Assembly (NCBI GenBank): GCA_023213395.1
Contig: CM041465.1
Span: 131,075,741-131,139,740, forward strand
DNA: 64,000 nt
Reading direction: 5' to 3'
DNA from: Cycas panzhihuaensis
Lineage: Eukaryota > Cycadophyta
Shown here piece by piece: positions 33,481-44,956 of the stretch. Under the pieces are notes generated by a model. That model ran no database searches, was not told the origin of the DNA, and saw only the letters and a program-made list of their open reading frames with translations. A program made the position numbers and the translations under genes. Within the stretch, counting starts at the first letter, position 1, and every line of letters begins with the position of its first letter.

Positions 33481-34579
33481 ATTGAGTTAATATGTTTAAA
33501 TTAATATGAAATTAGATTTTATATTAGGAAATTAGTATTTTATTATTAATCTTATTATTTAAGTCAATTCTTTAATAAGGGGCCACATTGGCACCTATAA
33601 ATAGGGGGTACCCCCATTTCATTATGTAAGTTTTATTTTAAGGTTAATCTTGATTTTATTTAGCACTTGGGGCTTGGGGTCATTTTGCCTATTTAGCTTT
33701 CATTCCAATTTTCTTTTGTGTTTGAAGAAGTTGATCCAATTTGTGGTCACTTTAATAAACCTCAAATGAAGCTCATTCAACAAACACTTAAATGAAATGA
33801 ATGGTCATAAGAGATGAATAACAGATTGAATGTCAATCCTAAGTGAAGATGAGGAATCAATGTGTAGGTGAATTGAATTGAAAAACCAATAAAAGATAGT
33901 GAAATTTTCATAATGTAATCACTAGAACCCACGTATATTCACCAAAACTTTTGATAAAATTATAATTTTTATTTTATAGAGTTTCATAACATTAAGCTCT
34001 TTTTTATTTTGTTTTTAAACCTAATGGCTATCCCCCAAACTAAAACTTTTAGGTTATGTAAAGTAATAGGGTATTAAGTCTATTTCTAGTTTATTTAGTA
34101 GGCCAAATAAACATATGAAAATATAACATTATATATTTTTTAATCCTATTTCATTTAGTAGTGACCATAAGAGAGAATTTAAACTCCTTGTATGGTGTTT
34201 GAGATATCTTATATTTTTTAGTGCTTTGTGTATTGATCTAAGGTTCTTTTGATGCAAAAAAGTAATAAACTATCAATGTGTGGGATGTTAAGGTTGTTGA
34301 ATACTTTTTTTTTTTTTTTTTGCGATTTTTGTTTTGTTTTGTCTTTCTTTTTTTTTTTCAATTTATATGTATGTGTGTGTTTTAAATTTTATAAAAATAT
34401 GTTGGGTGAAAACTTATTCAACTCCCAAGCAATTAAGTTGTAGTAATCAACTCATAAGGGATAATCAAAGTCGTGCTATTATTACAATAAACTATACCAT
34501 TTTAAAGGAGATTGTAGTAAGTCAAAAGCTAATCAATAGAAAAAGAGTGATTAATAAAATTTAAAAAAAAAAGGTTAAA
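33481..34579. other. AT-rich sequence with TATA-like site
   Basis: No gene recognised. TATAAATAGGGGGTACCCCC at 33596-33615 strongly resembles the TATA region of plant LTRs, so part of an LTR may lie here, but I could not find its edges or partner. T-runs occur at 34305-34321 and 34351-34359. Frames at 34249-34564 are low complexity. Confidence 0.4.
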
Positions 34580-34871
34580 AACTCATTATGGTAACTTTAT
34601 AGATAGGTCAAAAGGTGTATGGTGTCTAATATATCGATTCATGGGTTTTTAGGAACACAACAAATATATTTGAATGGCTTAGACATGTGGAAAGCTACTT
34701 GGTAGACAATCACTTTTGGGGATGATAAAGTGTTGAAGGTAGAGGAAATATAAGAGGTTTTAATCATTGCACTTAATGGAAATAATTATTATATAGAGGT
34801 TGTAATATATGTGTCAAGATTGAGAAATAATTTGATTTCCATTAACTAGATTGAAGATAATAGAACGAGTG
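34580..34871 (+). pseudogene. Copia protease fragment
   Basis: The text DDKVLKVEEI, VLIIALNGNNYY and RLRNNLISIN resembles the protease end at 57403-57699 (KVEGIGKVLIITLNNEYYCIKDILCV, NLIFIS). DNA similarity includes 'ggcttagacatgtggaaagc' versus 'ggtttagacatgtgggaagc'. It stops at the LINE insertion with the target copy GATAATAGAACGAGTG (34856-34871). Confidence 0.7.
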
Positions 34872-35871
34872 ATAGTGTTGCTCATTATCAATTTATTGAT
34901 GATAATATTCTTCTAGGGAGGGCATCCCTGGTAAAGGCCCAGGTGATTAGAGGTGGGATTGAATGCTATGAAAGGCCAACTAATCAGATGGTTAATTGAA
35001 ATAAGAGTAGGGTTTATTTTATAAGCACCAAGGAGAAGGTACAAAGAGGGATTAGTAGAATACTCAAGGTGCCAATCAGGAAGCTTCCTTCAGTTTATTT
35101 AGGTATACCTATATTTGTTAGAAAAATATATAAAGAGCTATGGAATCCTATTATTGATCATATCCAAAGAAAGTTAGTGGGATGGAAAGGATAGCTCTTA
35201 AGCCAGGTGGGTAAAATCTAGATGGTGTCATCAGGGCTTCAGAGTATTCATGTTTACATGATGTCGATCTTTAGGATTTCAACTAAAGTGATAACTAGTA
35301 TGGAATCTATACAGAAAAGATTCCTTTGGGCTGGGACCAAAGAGAAGGACAGGATTTATTTGGTAGCTTGGGAAAACATTTGCATGCCTAAATGGGCGGG
35401 GAGTTTGAATTTCAAAAGAATGGGTATCTTCAATAAGGCCTTGGTAGCAAAGCTGGGTTGGCAATTAGCTAAAGGTAAGTGACTTGGGAGAAGATTATAT
35501 CAAAGAAATATTTTCATGGTGAGAAGTTTATGGATGATTATTCTAGGACCCAGTTAGGCTCTCCTATAGATGTTAGCAGCAAGTATGCTGTGGAAGCTGG
35601 GGGATGGAGAAATCATAGAGTTTTGGGATGATGTGTGGTATGGTCAAATCTAATTATCTAGAAATCCTGAATTTGGTCACCTGAGAGATGAATACATAAG
35701 AATTTATGGGCATAAGGTTAAAAACTATTAGGAGGGATAGGGATAGATGAGGAGGTGGAACTCCTTCGAGGACTTAGAAAAGGTCATGCCCAAGGGGAGG
35801 CCCTAGAGGTTTTCAGAAGTACCCTTCTGAAAAGCTATATTCTAAAATTTGAAGGGGAAGATGAGAAGTAC
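34872..35871 (+). pseudogene. LINE reverse transcriptase, C-terminal half
   Basis: Begins VAHYQFIDDNILLGR, with FIDD where plant L1 RTs have F-A-D-D. Continues KSRVYFISTKE, VPIRKLPSVYLGIPIFV, then the thumb part IHVYMMSIFRISTKVITSMESIQKRFLWAGTKEK and LGWQLAKGK (35222-35482). A late block, WKLGDGEIIEFWDDVWYG, lies near 35590. Stops at 35194, 35219, 35480 and elsewhere. RT makes cDNA at the nicked target in this class. The protein resumes at 41503. Confidence 0.88.
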
Positions 35872-36330
35872 CCTCAATCTCAAATAATAATGAATATTAA
35901 AAATTCACCATAAACACTAAAATAAAATAATGAAAATAATACAAATAAAGGTAAATATATTGTCCAAAATAATATTGGAAAGTACAAAAATGTATAATAA
36001 AATATCCTTATTGAACGCTTGCCCTTCAAGGCAAGAATCCTCCAAATATCTCAAGCCAAAAGGCTGAGCCAACTGTAGCCCTAGAGCCAAAAATATAGAA
36101 GAGATCAAATCAAAGTGATGATCTAAAATTAAGGCTATGTCTCCTATTTATAATGGTCAAATATTATCCTATTTGAAGTTGGCCAGAATTAGGACAGCTC
36201 ACTAGGAGTGAACCATTAATAAAGTCACCTAAAAAATTGGCTTACTAGTCGGCTAATATTCTTGCATTAATTTTTAGGGTTTAAGTCAGCTGACAAACCT
36301 CTAAAGAGAGGGTTTTCCTGGAATGCAACA
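35872..36330 (-). repeat. 3' LTR of chromovirus B2, end-truncated
   Basis: Matches 41043-41502 of the other LTR, for example 'aatctcaaataataatgaat', 'gaacgcttgccctt' and 'aaagagagggtttt'. On the minus strand it starts TGTTGCATTCC at 36330, after the polypurine tract TTTAGGGGGAGGACT (36345-36331). Confidence 0.88.
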
Positions 36331-36359
36331 AGTCCTCCCCCTAAAAACAATGCTTTGCC

Positions 36360-37620
36360 CTCAAAGCATTGGTAGCTTCAGAAATTGATGTATCCATCCG
36401 TTTGACTCCCATGTCACATCTTCTATATCCAATGTCTGCCATTTTATGAGGTACTCTTTGACTTGTCTTATTCGAAGTTACCTAGTGCAAATTTGGAGTA
36501 TCCCTTCTAGTTCTAGTATAATCTATCCTTTCATTGAGTTCTAAGAAAGATGCTTGTGGTACTATTTTGTCGCCAATCTTTTTCTTCAGGCATGAAACAT
36601 GAAAAGTATTATAGATCTTGCTTGTTGTCAGTAACTTAAGTTTGTAGGCTACTTTCCCAATTCTGTTAAGTATTTGATATGGTCTAAAATATCGAGGAGT
36701 GAGCTTTTGTGTCTTCATTTTACTTAATGACATTTGTTTGTATGGTTATAACCAGAGAAAAACCCAATCGTATTTTTGGAAGCTCCTTTTTGATCGTTAT
36801 GCATCTGTTTACTACTTTATCCTGTTCCTTGCCATTGCCAAATTATCCTTAAGAATTCTAATCGTGTCTTCCATTTGCTTTTGGTGTTCTTAGACAACTT
36901 GAACTTGGGATGATCCATTCCATATCAATAGAGATGGAGGTTGGTATCCATAAAGAGCTTAGAATGGTGTCATCTTGGTGGAAGAGTGGTATGTTGTATT
37001 ATACCACCACTCGGTTAAGTGCAGCCACTTGTGCCACTGATTTTATTTATCTGAACAGAAATTCCTCAAGTAACCTTCTAGACATTTGTTGACTATCTCT
37101 ATCTGTCCATCAGTTTGGGGATGATATACTGTGCTCATGTGTAATTTTGTACCTACAATTTTGAATAAATCCTTCCAAAATTTGCTGGTGAACTTTAGGT
37201 CCCTATAGCTAATAATAGTTTTAGGAAACCCGTGTAATCTATGGATTTCTTTTATATATAGTTCTGCAATGTCACTTGCCTTCATTATTGACTATAGCCC
37301 TCGAAAATGACTATACTTTGTTAATCTGTTGACTGTGACAAAGATCGCATCTTTACCTTCTGATTTTGGGAGACCTATAATAAAATCCATTGAAATTTCT
37401 TCCCATTTTTAGTTGGGAATTGGTAGGGGTTATAGGAGACCTAGGGTCTTTATACATTCTACCTTATTTTGTTGATAAGTATCACATTCTGTCACGAATT
37501 TTTGAACATCTGATTTCAAGCCCTTCCAAAAGTGCGATGCTTTTATCTTCCAATATGTCTTGTCTATACCGGTGTGGCCTGCTTCTGGGACCGAATGTGC
37601 TTCTTATAGTATAATTTCCT
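36360..37620 (-). pseudogene. B2 integrase and chromodomain
   Basis: From the element's 5' side: a zinc region with H...H and C but the last Cys replaced by Tyr (TECDTYQQNK near 37500), and D in [15 protein letters not shown] near 37390. IISYRDLKFTS follows near 37200, where the second catalytic Asp of the S-D-R-D motif is Tyr; E in DGQIEIVNKC near 37110 is present. The tail 36733-36482 has PRYFRPYQILNRIGKVAYKL and FHVSCLKKK. After a frameshift the chromodomain text VKEYLIKWQTLDIEDVTWE lies at about 36460-36400. Integrase should be inactive. Confidence 0.88.
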
Positions 37621-38343
37621 TTAATTTAGAATTTTTAGGAATATAGATTTTGTCGTTCCTAAGAACCAGATCACCCTTTTGTTGGTATTTATTTGAATTA
37701 TTTTCCTTGATGTTATCTAGGAGTTTTTGGTATTTTGGATCTGCCATATATTCAGTTCTGATGGATTTTAACCATGAAGGCATAATTGTTGATATCAATT
37801 GTAATGAAGGACCTTCTTTCATTTCATCTGGGATTCTTGATAATGTGCCTGCTATAATATTCTCTTTTCCTTTCTTGTATACTATTATGAAGTCAAAATT
37901 CTGCAACTTACTAACCTATTTTTGTTACTCATCGAATAATGTCTTCTATCTAAGGAAGTATTTTAGATTATCATTATCCGTATGCACCTGAAAGAAAATT
38001 CCCAATAGATATTGTCGCCATTACTAGTGACGTGCATGATTGTAAGCACCTCCTTATCATAAATGGGTTTGAGTTTTTCTCTGTTATTTAACTTCTGACT
38101 CTCATAAGCTATTGCTCTTTCATCTTGGAGTAAGACTGCTCCTATTCCAAATCCTGATGCATCACACTCTAGTACGAATGGTTTTAAAAAATTAGGTGTT
38201 GCTAAAATTAGAGTTGTTATCATGGCCTTCTTAAGATTACCAAAAGCTTCTTCTGCTTCCAGGTTCTAAGCAAACGTGTATTTCTTTGTTAAATCTATGA
38301 GTGGTGCTACTAGGTGTGCATAACCCTTTATGAACTTTCTAAC
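37621..38343 (-). pseudogene. B2 RNase H
   Basis: FVLECDASGFGIGAVLLQ (first D) near 38170, then LNNREKLKPIYDKEVLTIMHV (E) near 38080, both in the open piece 38223-37963. A frame change follows. The end of the domain, NFDFIIVYKKGKENI and IAGTLSRIPDE, is at 37906-37840; the usual final Asp before A-L-S-R is Gly in IAGTLSR. Contiguous with RT. Confidence 0.85.
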
Positions 38344-38348
38344 AAACC

Positions 38349-39060
38349 TTATTGTCCCCAATTGACAATTACTTGCATTTTCTTTGGGTCAATGCTTATA
38401 CCTTCTCTAGTTATGATATGGCCTAAGTACTCTAGTTCTTTCTTTACAAATGAACATTTCTTCTTATTGACAAATAATTGATTATCGTGTAAAATTCTGA
38501 AAATGATTTTCAGATGTTCTAGATGCTCTTCCCATATCTTACTGTAGATTAAGATATCAACAAAGAAAATTAATATAAATTTGCATAGAACTTGCCTGAA
38601 GATATCGTTCATGGTGCTCTGAAATGTTGTCAGCGCATTTGTTAATCTAAATGGCATTACCCTAAATTTGAATAGGCTTTCATGTGTTCTAAATGCTATC
38701 TTGTAGATATCTTCTTCTCTTATCTAGATTTGATGATATCCTGAGCGTAAATCAATTTTTGAAAAGTACTTTGCTCCATGAATTTTGTCCAATAGATCAT
38801 CAATGCAAGGGACTGGGTACCTATTCTTGACTATTAGTTAATTGAGACCTTGGTAGTCCACACATATTCTATATGAACCATCCTTCTTTGGACTGATAAC
38901 AACTAGGGTTATGAATGGGCTTGTGCTAGTGGTAATGCTCTCTTAGGATAGAAGTTTGCTTGTGATTTTCTTGATCTCTTTCTGTAAATGATACAGATGT
39001 CTATATGGTCAAATGTTGACTGGTGTTGCACTTGATATAAGTTCAATTGCATGTTGATTT
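38349..39060 (-). pseudogene. B2 reverse transcriptase with mutated site
   Basis: Piece 38657-38349 holds MPFRLTNALTTFQSTMNDIF, then ILIFFVDILIYSKIWEEHLEH. The first of the paired Asp is Val (FFVD), so catalysis should be lost. KKCSFVKKELEYLGHIITREGISIDPKK follows. Upstream to 39060 the motif A and fingers blocks are readable in pieces, for example the complement of 'cgtaaatcaatttttg' region near 38740. Several stops and frame changes. Confidence 0.88.
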
Positions 39061-39602
39061 TCTCAAAGAGGTGGTAGTCCTTTCGACTCATCGAACATTA
39101 TCTTGTATTCTTCTATAATTTGTTGAATCTCTAGTGGACTATCCTCGATTTCAACCTTATAGCATGTCATAATGTATCCTGATGGGTTTTTCTTGAGGAT
39201 CTTCTCCATTTGGTGTGATGAGACCAGTTGTACTACTAGCGTTATCAGTGCTTGCAATCGATACTTATGTCCTCCCTTGCGAAAGCACATAAATCTGGTC
39301 ATATAATTAGTGACTATATTACCCAAAGTTTGAAGCCACTAGATTCCCAATATTGCATCCACGTAATTGATTTGTATTGTGAACATGCATGTGTTTGTGT
39401 AATTCTCACCCATTTGTAAATTAGTTTTTCTATAGAATCCTCTGCACTGTGTTGTTTTCCTATTTGCAATTGACACTTAGAATGTATTTATTAGTTCTAT
39501 TTTAATTCCAAGCTTTTTTGCAGTGTCCCTATTTATAAAGTTGTATGTGCTACCACTATCGACTAGAATTGTGACAGGCACCCCTTTTATCATCCCTTGG
39601 AA
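39061..39602 (-). pseudogene. B2 aspartic protease
   Basis: PVTILVDSGSTYNFINRDTAKKL near 39570-39510 with an intact D-S-G signature. LQMGENY, MFTIQINYVDAILGI and WLQTLGNIV follow, to about 39320. The open piece 39326-39063 (GNIVTNYMTRFM and on) is the spacer to RT, ending IIEEYKIMFDESKGLPP, typical just before RT in chromoviruses. Confidence 0.85.
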
Positions 39603-40900
39603 TCAAAGTGTTTGTGGTGTAACACTTTGTCTTATAATTGCTTGGAGTGATATGTGTACATTTTTTTTATCTAGCTCCAATAGTTCCTCTACTTCATCTT
39701 CCTCTAGCTTTTCTTCAACTTCTTCATAAATTTCCTTGGGTTCTTCTTCTTCTTCTGATATTGTCGTATCTTCAGTACTAATCATATATACCTTCTTGCC
39801 AGCCCATTGATGTTCGTGATTCCACTTCGCACCACATTTGAAACAAGTTCCTTTCTTCATGTGTTCTTCCTTTGTTGTTGTCTCTTGATTATTTCTAATT
39901 GCTAATGGAGCCTCTGCTTTAGTTTCTGACCTATTCCAATTTGGGTTAAATCCTTGTGAATTTTTTGTTATACGTATGAATGTAGGTTTAGTTTCCTGCA
40001 ATTCTGCTTCCACGCATCTTGTTATTTTAATTGTTAAATCTAATGTTAGTACCTCCATTGCTTTCAGGCAATATCTTATTGGAGGTTTCAATCTACTAAT
40101 GTATGTTTCTAGAAGAAGTTCTAGTGGTACAATTGTCAGAATTAGACATTGTAACACTTGAAACTATTTAGTAAACTCTTAGACTGAGTTTGTTTGCTGT
40201 AATCTTGTCAACTGGGCGAAATAGTTCATACTCTATGAGTCTTCATATTCTGTGAAATAGGCTATGAGCCCATGCTTCATTTTCTGCCATCTTTTTGCCT
40301 GTTTCCCACTTGTTTAAAGCCACCATGAATACCATTTCAAGGCTCAACTATACAAATGTAATGATGCGTAGGATACTTGTTTGTGTTCCAGTATCACATA
40401 GACTGAGAAATAGGTTTTCATTTGTAAGATCCATTCTCTTATATCCCTCAATTTATTGGGGCCAAACTTCTCTAAGGTGATCTTTGCCATTATCACCCCT
40501 TTGTTACTCTTGTAGGTTATTCTTTGATATTCTCCTCCTATTTTAAATCTTCCTTTTAAATTACGTGTATTTCCTTATTCTATTTCCTTTTCTTATTTGG
40601 TCCATATTGGTTTTGCTTGTGGTTCGTCCAATTTTATGTTGATTTTGTATATGAGGTCTATAAGGCCTACTAACGAAGCTAAGATTTCCTTTCCTACTTC
40701 ATTTGAGATGATATATTCCTGAATAGATTGGCCTTGGGCCTCATCTTCTTTTGTTGTATAACCTTCTTAGAGTGTAGCTCCATTTGGGCTCTTCTCAAAA
40801 TCTACGGGCAGGAGGGTGAGAAAAAAATTCACTTCCTTCTCGCAAAAAAATATCACCCTCTTGATGGTTGTTAGACTGTATTGATCCCCTCCAAAAAAAA
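39603..40900 (-). pseudogene. B2 gag
   Basis: Piece 40157-39603 contains ETYISRLKPPIRYCLKA, a zinc knuckle CFKCGAKWNHEHQ whose final Cys is Trp, and a strongly acidic tail (EEEEEPKEIYEEVEEKLEEDE), as in many chromovirus gag C-termini. Upstream to about 40900 lie broken N-terminal gag blocks. The plus-strand Ser-rich frame 39523-39729 is only the complement of the acidic tail. Confidence 0.8.
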
Positions 40901-40946
40901 ATTGACTATATTCTCTAGAGACACTTTTCAATAAGATAGCTTCAAA

Positions 40947-40963
40947 AAAGCTTTGATACCACT
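40947..40963 (-). other. Primer binding site of B2
   Basis: Minus strand AGTGGTATCAAAGC directly after the LTR end, one base from the tRNA-iMet-type TGGTATCAGAGC. Confidence 0.8.
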
Positions 40964-41502
40964 TGTAGCAAAAGCTTTTAACTTAATTCAAAAATAACAC
41001 AAAGATTCACAGATACTGGTCTAATATAGACTTAAATAGATCTCCTCAATCTCAAATAATAATGAATATTGGAAATTCACCATAAACACTAAAATAGAGT
41101 AATGAAAATGGGACAAATAAAGGTAAATATATTATCCAAAATAATACTAAAATGTACAAAAATATATAACAAAATATCCTTACTGAACGCTTGCCCTTCG
41201 AGGTAGGAATCCTTTAAATATCTTAGGCCAAAAGGCCAAGTCAACTGCAGCCCTAGAGCCAAAAATGTAAAAGAGATCCAACCAAAGTGATGATCCAAAA
41301 TGAGGGCTTTGTTCCCTATTTATAATGGTCAATTATTATCTTGTTTGAATTTGGCCAGAATTAGGATAGTTCATTATGAGTGAACCATTAATGAAGTCAG
41401 CCAAAAAACTAGCTTATTGGTTGGCTAATATTCTTGCACTCATTTCTAGGGTTTAAGTTAGATGATAAACCCCTAAAGAGAGGGTTTTCTTGGAATGCAA
41501 TA
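40964..41502 (-). repeat. 5' LTR of chromovirus B2
   Basis: On the plus strand from TGTAGCAAAAGC to GGAATGCAATA (539 bp). Beyond 41502 the LINE coding region resumes. Related to the LTRs at 49663 and 52125. Confidence 0.9.
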
Positions 41503-42060
41503 GGGGGACTATATAGCCAAACATGGGTATCATTTCTTAATCATAGAGGAAGGTGCACTTAACTTCCCTATGTTGAATAAAGTATGAAAAATGGATATCA
41601 TCCCTAAGGTGGTAATCTTTTGGTGGTTGTGTCTGAAAAACAAAATTCTCACCATGGATAATATGCAAAGAAGGGGTTTTATGATGGTTAATAGGTGTGC
41701 TTTATGTTGCAAGGATAAAGAGTTGATGGATCATATTCTTCTCCACTGTTCCTACTCTAGAAATGTGTGGAATATTGTTTGGGCCAAGCTTGGGGTGGAT
41801 TGGATGCAAATAAGAATTATAAAGGAGCAAGTTTTTTCTTGGACTAGCCCTTTTAGAAGTAGAAACCTGGCATACATATGGAAAATACTCTTTCTTAAGA
41901 TGATGCGGAAAAGGAATAAGAGGGTATTCCAGGAGAAGAAAAGGAATAAAACTAGACTATTAAGAGTTATTTGTAGTTCCATTATGGAATCGACCAATAT
42001 GAATAGAAAAGAAGAAAATTTTATTATGGAATTGAAAAGAGCGGTTCTAAAAAATTAGGG
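41503..42060 (+). pseudogene. LINE zinc-finger region (zf-RVT type)
   Basis: Open frame 41591-42058: MDIIPKVVIFWWLCLKNKILTMDN and RCALCCKDKELMDHILLHCSYSRNVW keep the C-x2-C...H...C arrangement that follows RT in plant L1 elements. VWAKLGVDW and basic sequence follow. It is the direct continuation of the LINE protein interrupted at 35871. Sequence is well kept compared with the neighbouring gypsy genes. Confidence 0.9.
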
Positions 42061-42500
42061 AGCAGAAAGGGTGAACTTAAAATCTGGGAATAGGAAGATG
42101 ATCTGTCCTTGGATCCCCCCTCCTAGGAACTAAGTGAAAATTAATTTCGATGGGGATACTAAAGGGAACCCAAGGGAAGCTGGGGGTGGAGGGATTTGTA
42201 GAAATATGAAAGGCAACATCCTATGGGCATTTGTTAAGTCCTATGGATGCCAATCAAACCACATGGTGGAGCTACTAGCCATAAGGAGGGCTATAGAAAT
42301 GACCATTGAAGAGGGCTATCATAGGGTCATCATAGAAGGGGACTCCATAAATGTTATAACTATGCTTAGGGAGGAGATTGTCCTTGATTGGAAATCAACA
42401 TCTATGCTAAAAGATATATAAAGAACTCTTAAGAGCAGGGAGCAGGTGAAGATATCCCACACATATAGATAAGGGAATGGTGCTATGGATAGACTAGAAA
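42061..42500 (+). pseudogene. LINE RNase H (archaeal-like)
   Basis: Frame 42134-42421: KINFDGDTKGNPREAGGGGICR (first D), MVELLAIRRAIEMTIEEG (E), RVIIEGDSINVITML (second D). Then, after a TAA and in broken frame, NGAMDRLENWG near 42478 gives the last D. Plant L1 elements are known to carry such an additional RNase H after the zinc region. All four acidic residues are visible. Confidence 0.88.
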
Positions 42501-42902
42501 ATTGGGGAGTCTAGCATTAAAGGAATTGTGTTTGGAAAGAGGATCCCTTGGAGGATATTTTAAGATAGGCAAGTGAGGACTTAGAGAGCATAAACTCTCA
42601 TAGAGATATTCAGGTAGATATCACGATGATCGGGGTAGGGGGGTAAACAGAATCTTCTTGGCCTAGAGGAATAGCTAAGACATGGGCTTTGTCATGGCAG
42701 TAGGTAGGTTTTCATTTGTTGGAATCTGGTCCTGATCTAGCCATCGGGCTTGTCATGGCAAGGAGGGTATTAGGTTATCATCTATAAAGGGATAGTTAGG
42801 CCATGGGCTTGTCATGGCAATTTTGAAGGCTGAGAGGCATATTTGTAATTGGGTTAGGGCCCTCTAAACCCTTTTTTTTTACCATAATAACAAAAAAAAA
42901 AT
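42501..42902 (+). other. LINE 3' UTR and poly(A)
   Basis: Noncoding tail with three copies of a GGGCTTGTCATGGCA-like unit at 42684-42699, 42746-42760 and 42805-42819. A T9 run lies near 42872, and the tail ends in A10 at 42892-42901, next to the target-site copy. Confidence 0.75.
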
Positions 42903-43905
42903 GATAATAGAATAAGTGTTATATTCAAGGATAGGAAATCTCTTATTAGTGATTGTGATAGAAAAGATATAATAGGTGTTATAAATAGTGGTCTTTATAA
43001 GCTCTTAATACATTATCTTCCAAAACTCAAACCAATAAATAATATTTGTAAACCTTATATTTTAGGTAAATAGCACAAAGAGAAGTTTCAGAAAGGAAAA
43101 GCTTGGAGAATAATTGAAAAGTTAAGCCTTGTTCATTGAGATATTTACGATTGAATACCAACCACTTCACTTGGAGGTGCAAGATATTTCTTAACCTTTA
43201 TTAGTGATCTTTTGAAGGAAATTTTAGTTTATCTCATGAATGAGAAATTCTAGACCACTTATATTTTCAAGAAATTCAAGGAGAAAGTGGACAATGGGAG
43301 TAGCTAAAGGTTGAAATTTCTCATACCAAATAATATGGGAGAATACACCCCTAAAATATTTATTCGATTTTGTAAGGACCATAGAATTAAAAAGTAATTA
43401 ATGATACCATGCATACCTTAACAAAATAGAGTTGTTAAGATGATGAATAGGATTTTAGTAAAAGGAGGCCAACCCGATTATAAAAGTAGGAAATTTCTCA
43501 GAATTTTTTAGAGATGAAGTTATATACACATCAACTTATTTGATCAAATAGAGTTTAACAAAGATTATTTAGAACATGACACTAAAAGAAGCCTAGTTAG
43601 GGTGAAAACCAATGCTGGGTCATCTCAAAATCTTTAGAAGTATAACATCTATACTTATTTCAAAGGAAAAGTATCAAAAGTTTTATAATAAAAGTTCCAA
43701 TTGTATCCTCGGTGTGTATAGTGAAGAAAGTAAAGAATACTGTGTGTTTGAGTTGGCAATAAAAAATGTGCATATAACTTATGATGCCATCTTTGAAGGT
43801 GGTGATAAGCAAAATGTTATCTTCGACACCTTGAACATGCGACAAGACAAAGGGAAACAAATTAAGGAATAATAAGAATCTAGTTCTTTAAGGTAGTAGC
43901 TTATT
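42903..43905 (+). pseudogene. Copia integrase (host element)
   Basis: Resumes right after the LINE. TTSLGGARYFLTFISDLL near 43155 is the copia integrase core, with D in the conserved F-I-D-D position read as S-D. IFKKFKEKVD, QNRVVKMMNRIL and then 43612-43872 LGHLKIFRSITSILISKEKYQKFYNKS and YSEESKEYCVFELAIKNVHITYDAIFEG form the integrase C-terminal region. Stops and frame changes throughout. Confidence 0.85.
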
Positions 43906-44956
43906 AAGCTAAAAGTATGAGTAAGAGTAGCCAATACACCAACTAAAGCTAAATTGGAAGATGAGAAATAGTAAAATGCTTAGGAGTCATAACTTGAAAT
44001 GCAACTTGAGGTTGCTCCATTTGCTAAGAAACTCCCCAAATGGTACTTGAAAACCATAGTAAAATATCCACTACCTAAAACTAAAGGTAAATAAAAGTTA
44101 AGGGCAAGATTCGATAAGGTCAAGTTTGCTTTGATAGTAGATGTGTTTAATGTTGATAAACATTTGAGTTTTGAGGAGGCCTACCATGAATAGAAGTGAA
44201 GAATAATAATGGATGTTGAAATTCATATTATGAAATAGAACAAGATTTGAGATTTATTGGATTGTTAGCTAGCAAGCAAATGATTAGTTACAAATGGGCT
44301 CACAAGACTGAATTTAAATTTGATGACTTAGTTAATAAATATAAAGTTAGACTAATTATAAAAAAATATAAGACATTGATTACCAAGAAACATTCGCTCC
44401 AATAACAAAGATGGTGACTATTAGAGTGATGCAGGCAATAACTTCTCAGTGTAAATGGCAACTACACCAAGTTGATGTCAAAGGTGCCTTCTTGAATGAA
44501 GATCTTGTGGAGGAATTTTACATAAAGCAATCACCTGCATATGTTACAAAAGGCAAGGAACACCTTATGTGTCACTTGAAGAAAGCTTTGAAGTAGGCTC
44601 AAAGTACTTAATATTCTAAGATTGATTAATATTTTTTGTAAAATACTTTTGAAAGGTCATCAGCTAATAAAAATTTGTATATCGAAGTTAAAAGTAAATG
44701 TTCAAACATCTTTATGGTTTTATATATGGGCAATCTTGTGCTTATAGGTAATGTTACCTTAAAGGTTAAAGACTTAGAGGATGACTTGAAAACTTTTTTT
44801 TGAGATGGAAGATCTTAGATTGCTTAACTACTTTTTTTTAGTAGAAGTTTGACAAAAGCCTGGGAAAATAATAATTTTACAGATCAAGTATATAGAGAAG
44901 ATTTTAAAGAAATTTAGAATAGAGGACTATAAACCTACCCCAAACCCCATGGAGAC
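43906..44956 (+). pseudogene. Copia RT, first part (host element)
   Basis: After a broken start (about 43906-44400), the piece 44411-44596 has QLHQVDVKGAFLNEDLVEEFYIKQ (motif A) and HLKKALK. Near 44720 VLYMGNLVLIG stands where copia has Y-V/M-D-D, so both Asp are lost (Gly-Asn). It ends at KPTPNPMET and is cut at 44956 by a gypsy LTR. The target copy GAGAC is at 44952-44956. Confidence 0.87.

Larger units (their letters stand above)
35872..41502 (-). mobile_element. Ty3/gypsy chromovirus (element B2) inside LINE
   Basis: Minus-strand element about 5.6 kb long: 5' LTR 40964-41502, primer site, gag, PR, RT, RNase H, integrase, chromodomain, polypurine tract and a 3' LTR at 35872-36330 lacking its outer about 80 bp. 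It splits LINE RT from its zinc-finger region. Because the outer end of the left LTR is lost, the target duplication cannot be checked. Same family as the deleted element at 49663-52671. Confidence 0.9.
34872..42902 (+). mobile_element. L1-type LINE, 5' truncated, interrupted
   Basis: Real LINE length is about 2.4 kb (34872-35871 plus 41503-42902); a chromovirus fills the middle. It carries the end of RT, a zinc-finger region, an RNase H and a 3' UTR ending in A10 (42892-42901). Flanking target copies GATAATAGAACGAGTG (34856-34871) and GATAATAGAATAAGTG (42903-42918) match at 14 of 16 bases. The truncation starts just before the RT catalytic FxDD, typical of incomplete reverse transcription. 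Confidence 0.9.

Noticed and set aside
39523-39729. Plus-strand frame ending in a Ser/Thr run
   Set aside because: Complement of the acidic gag tail of chromovirus B2.
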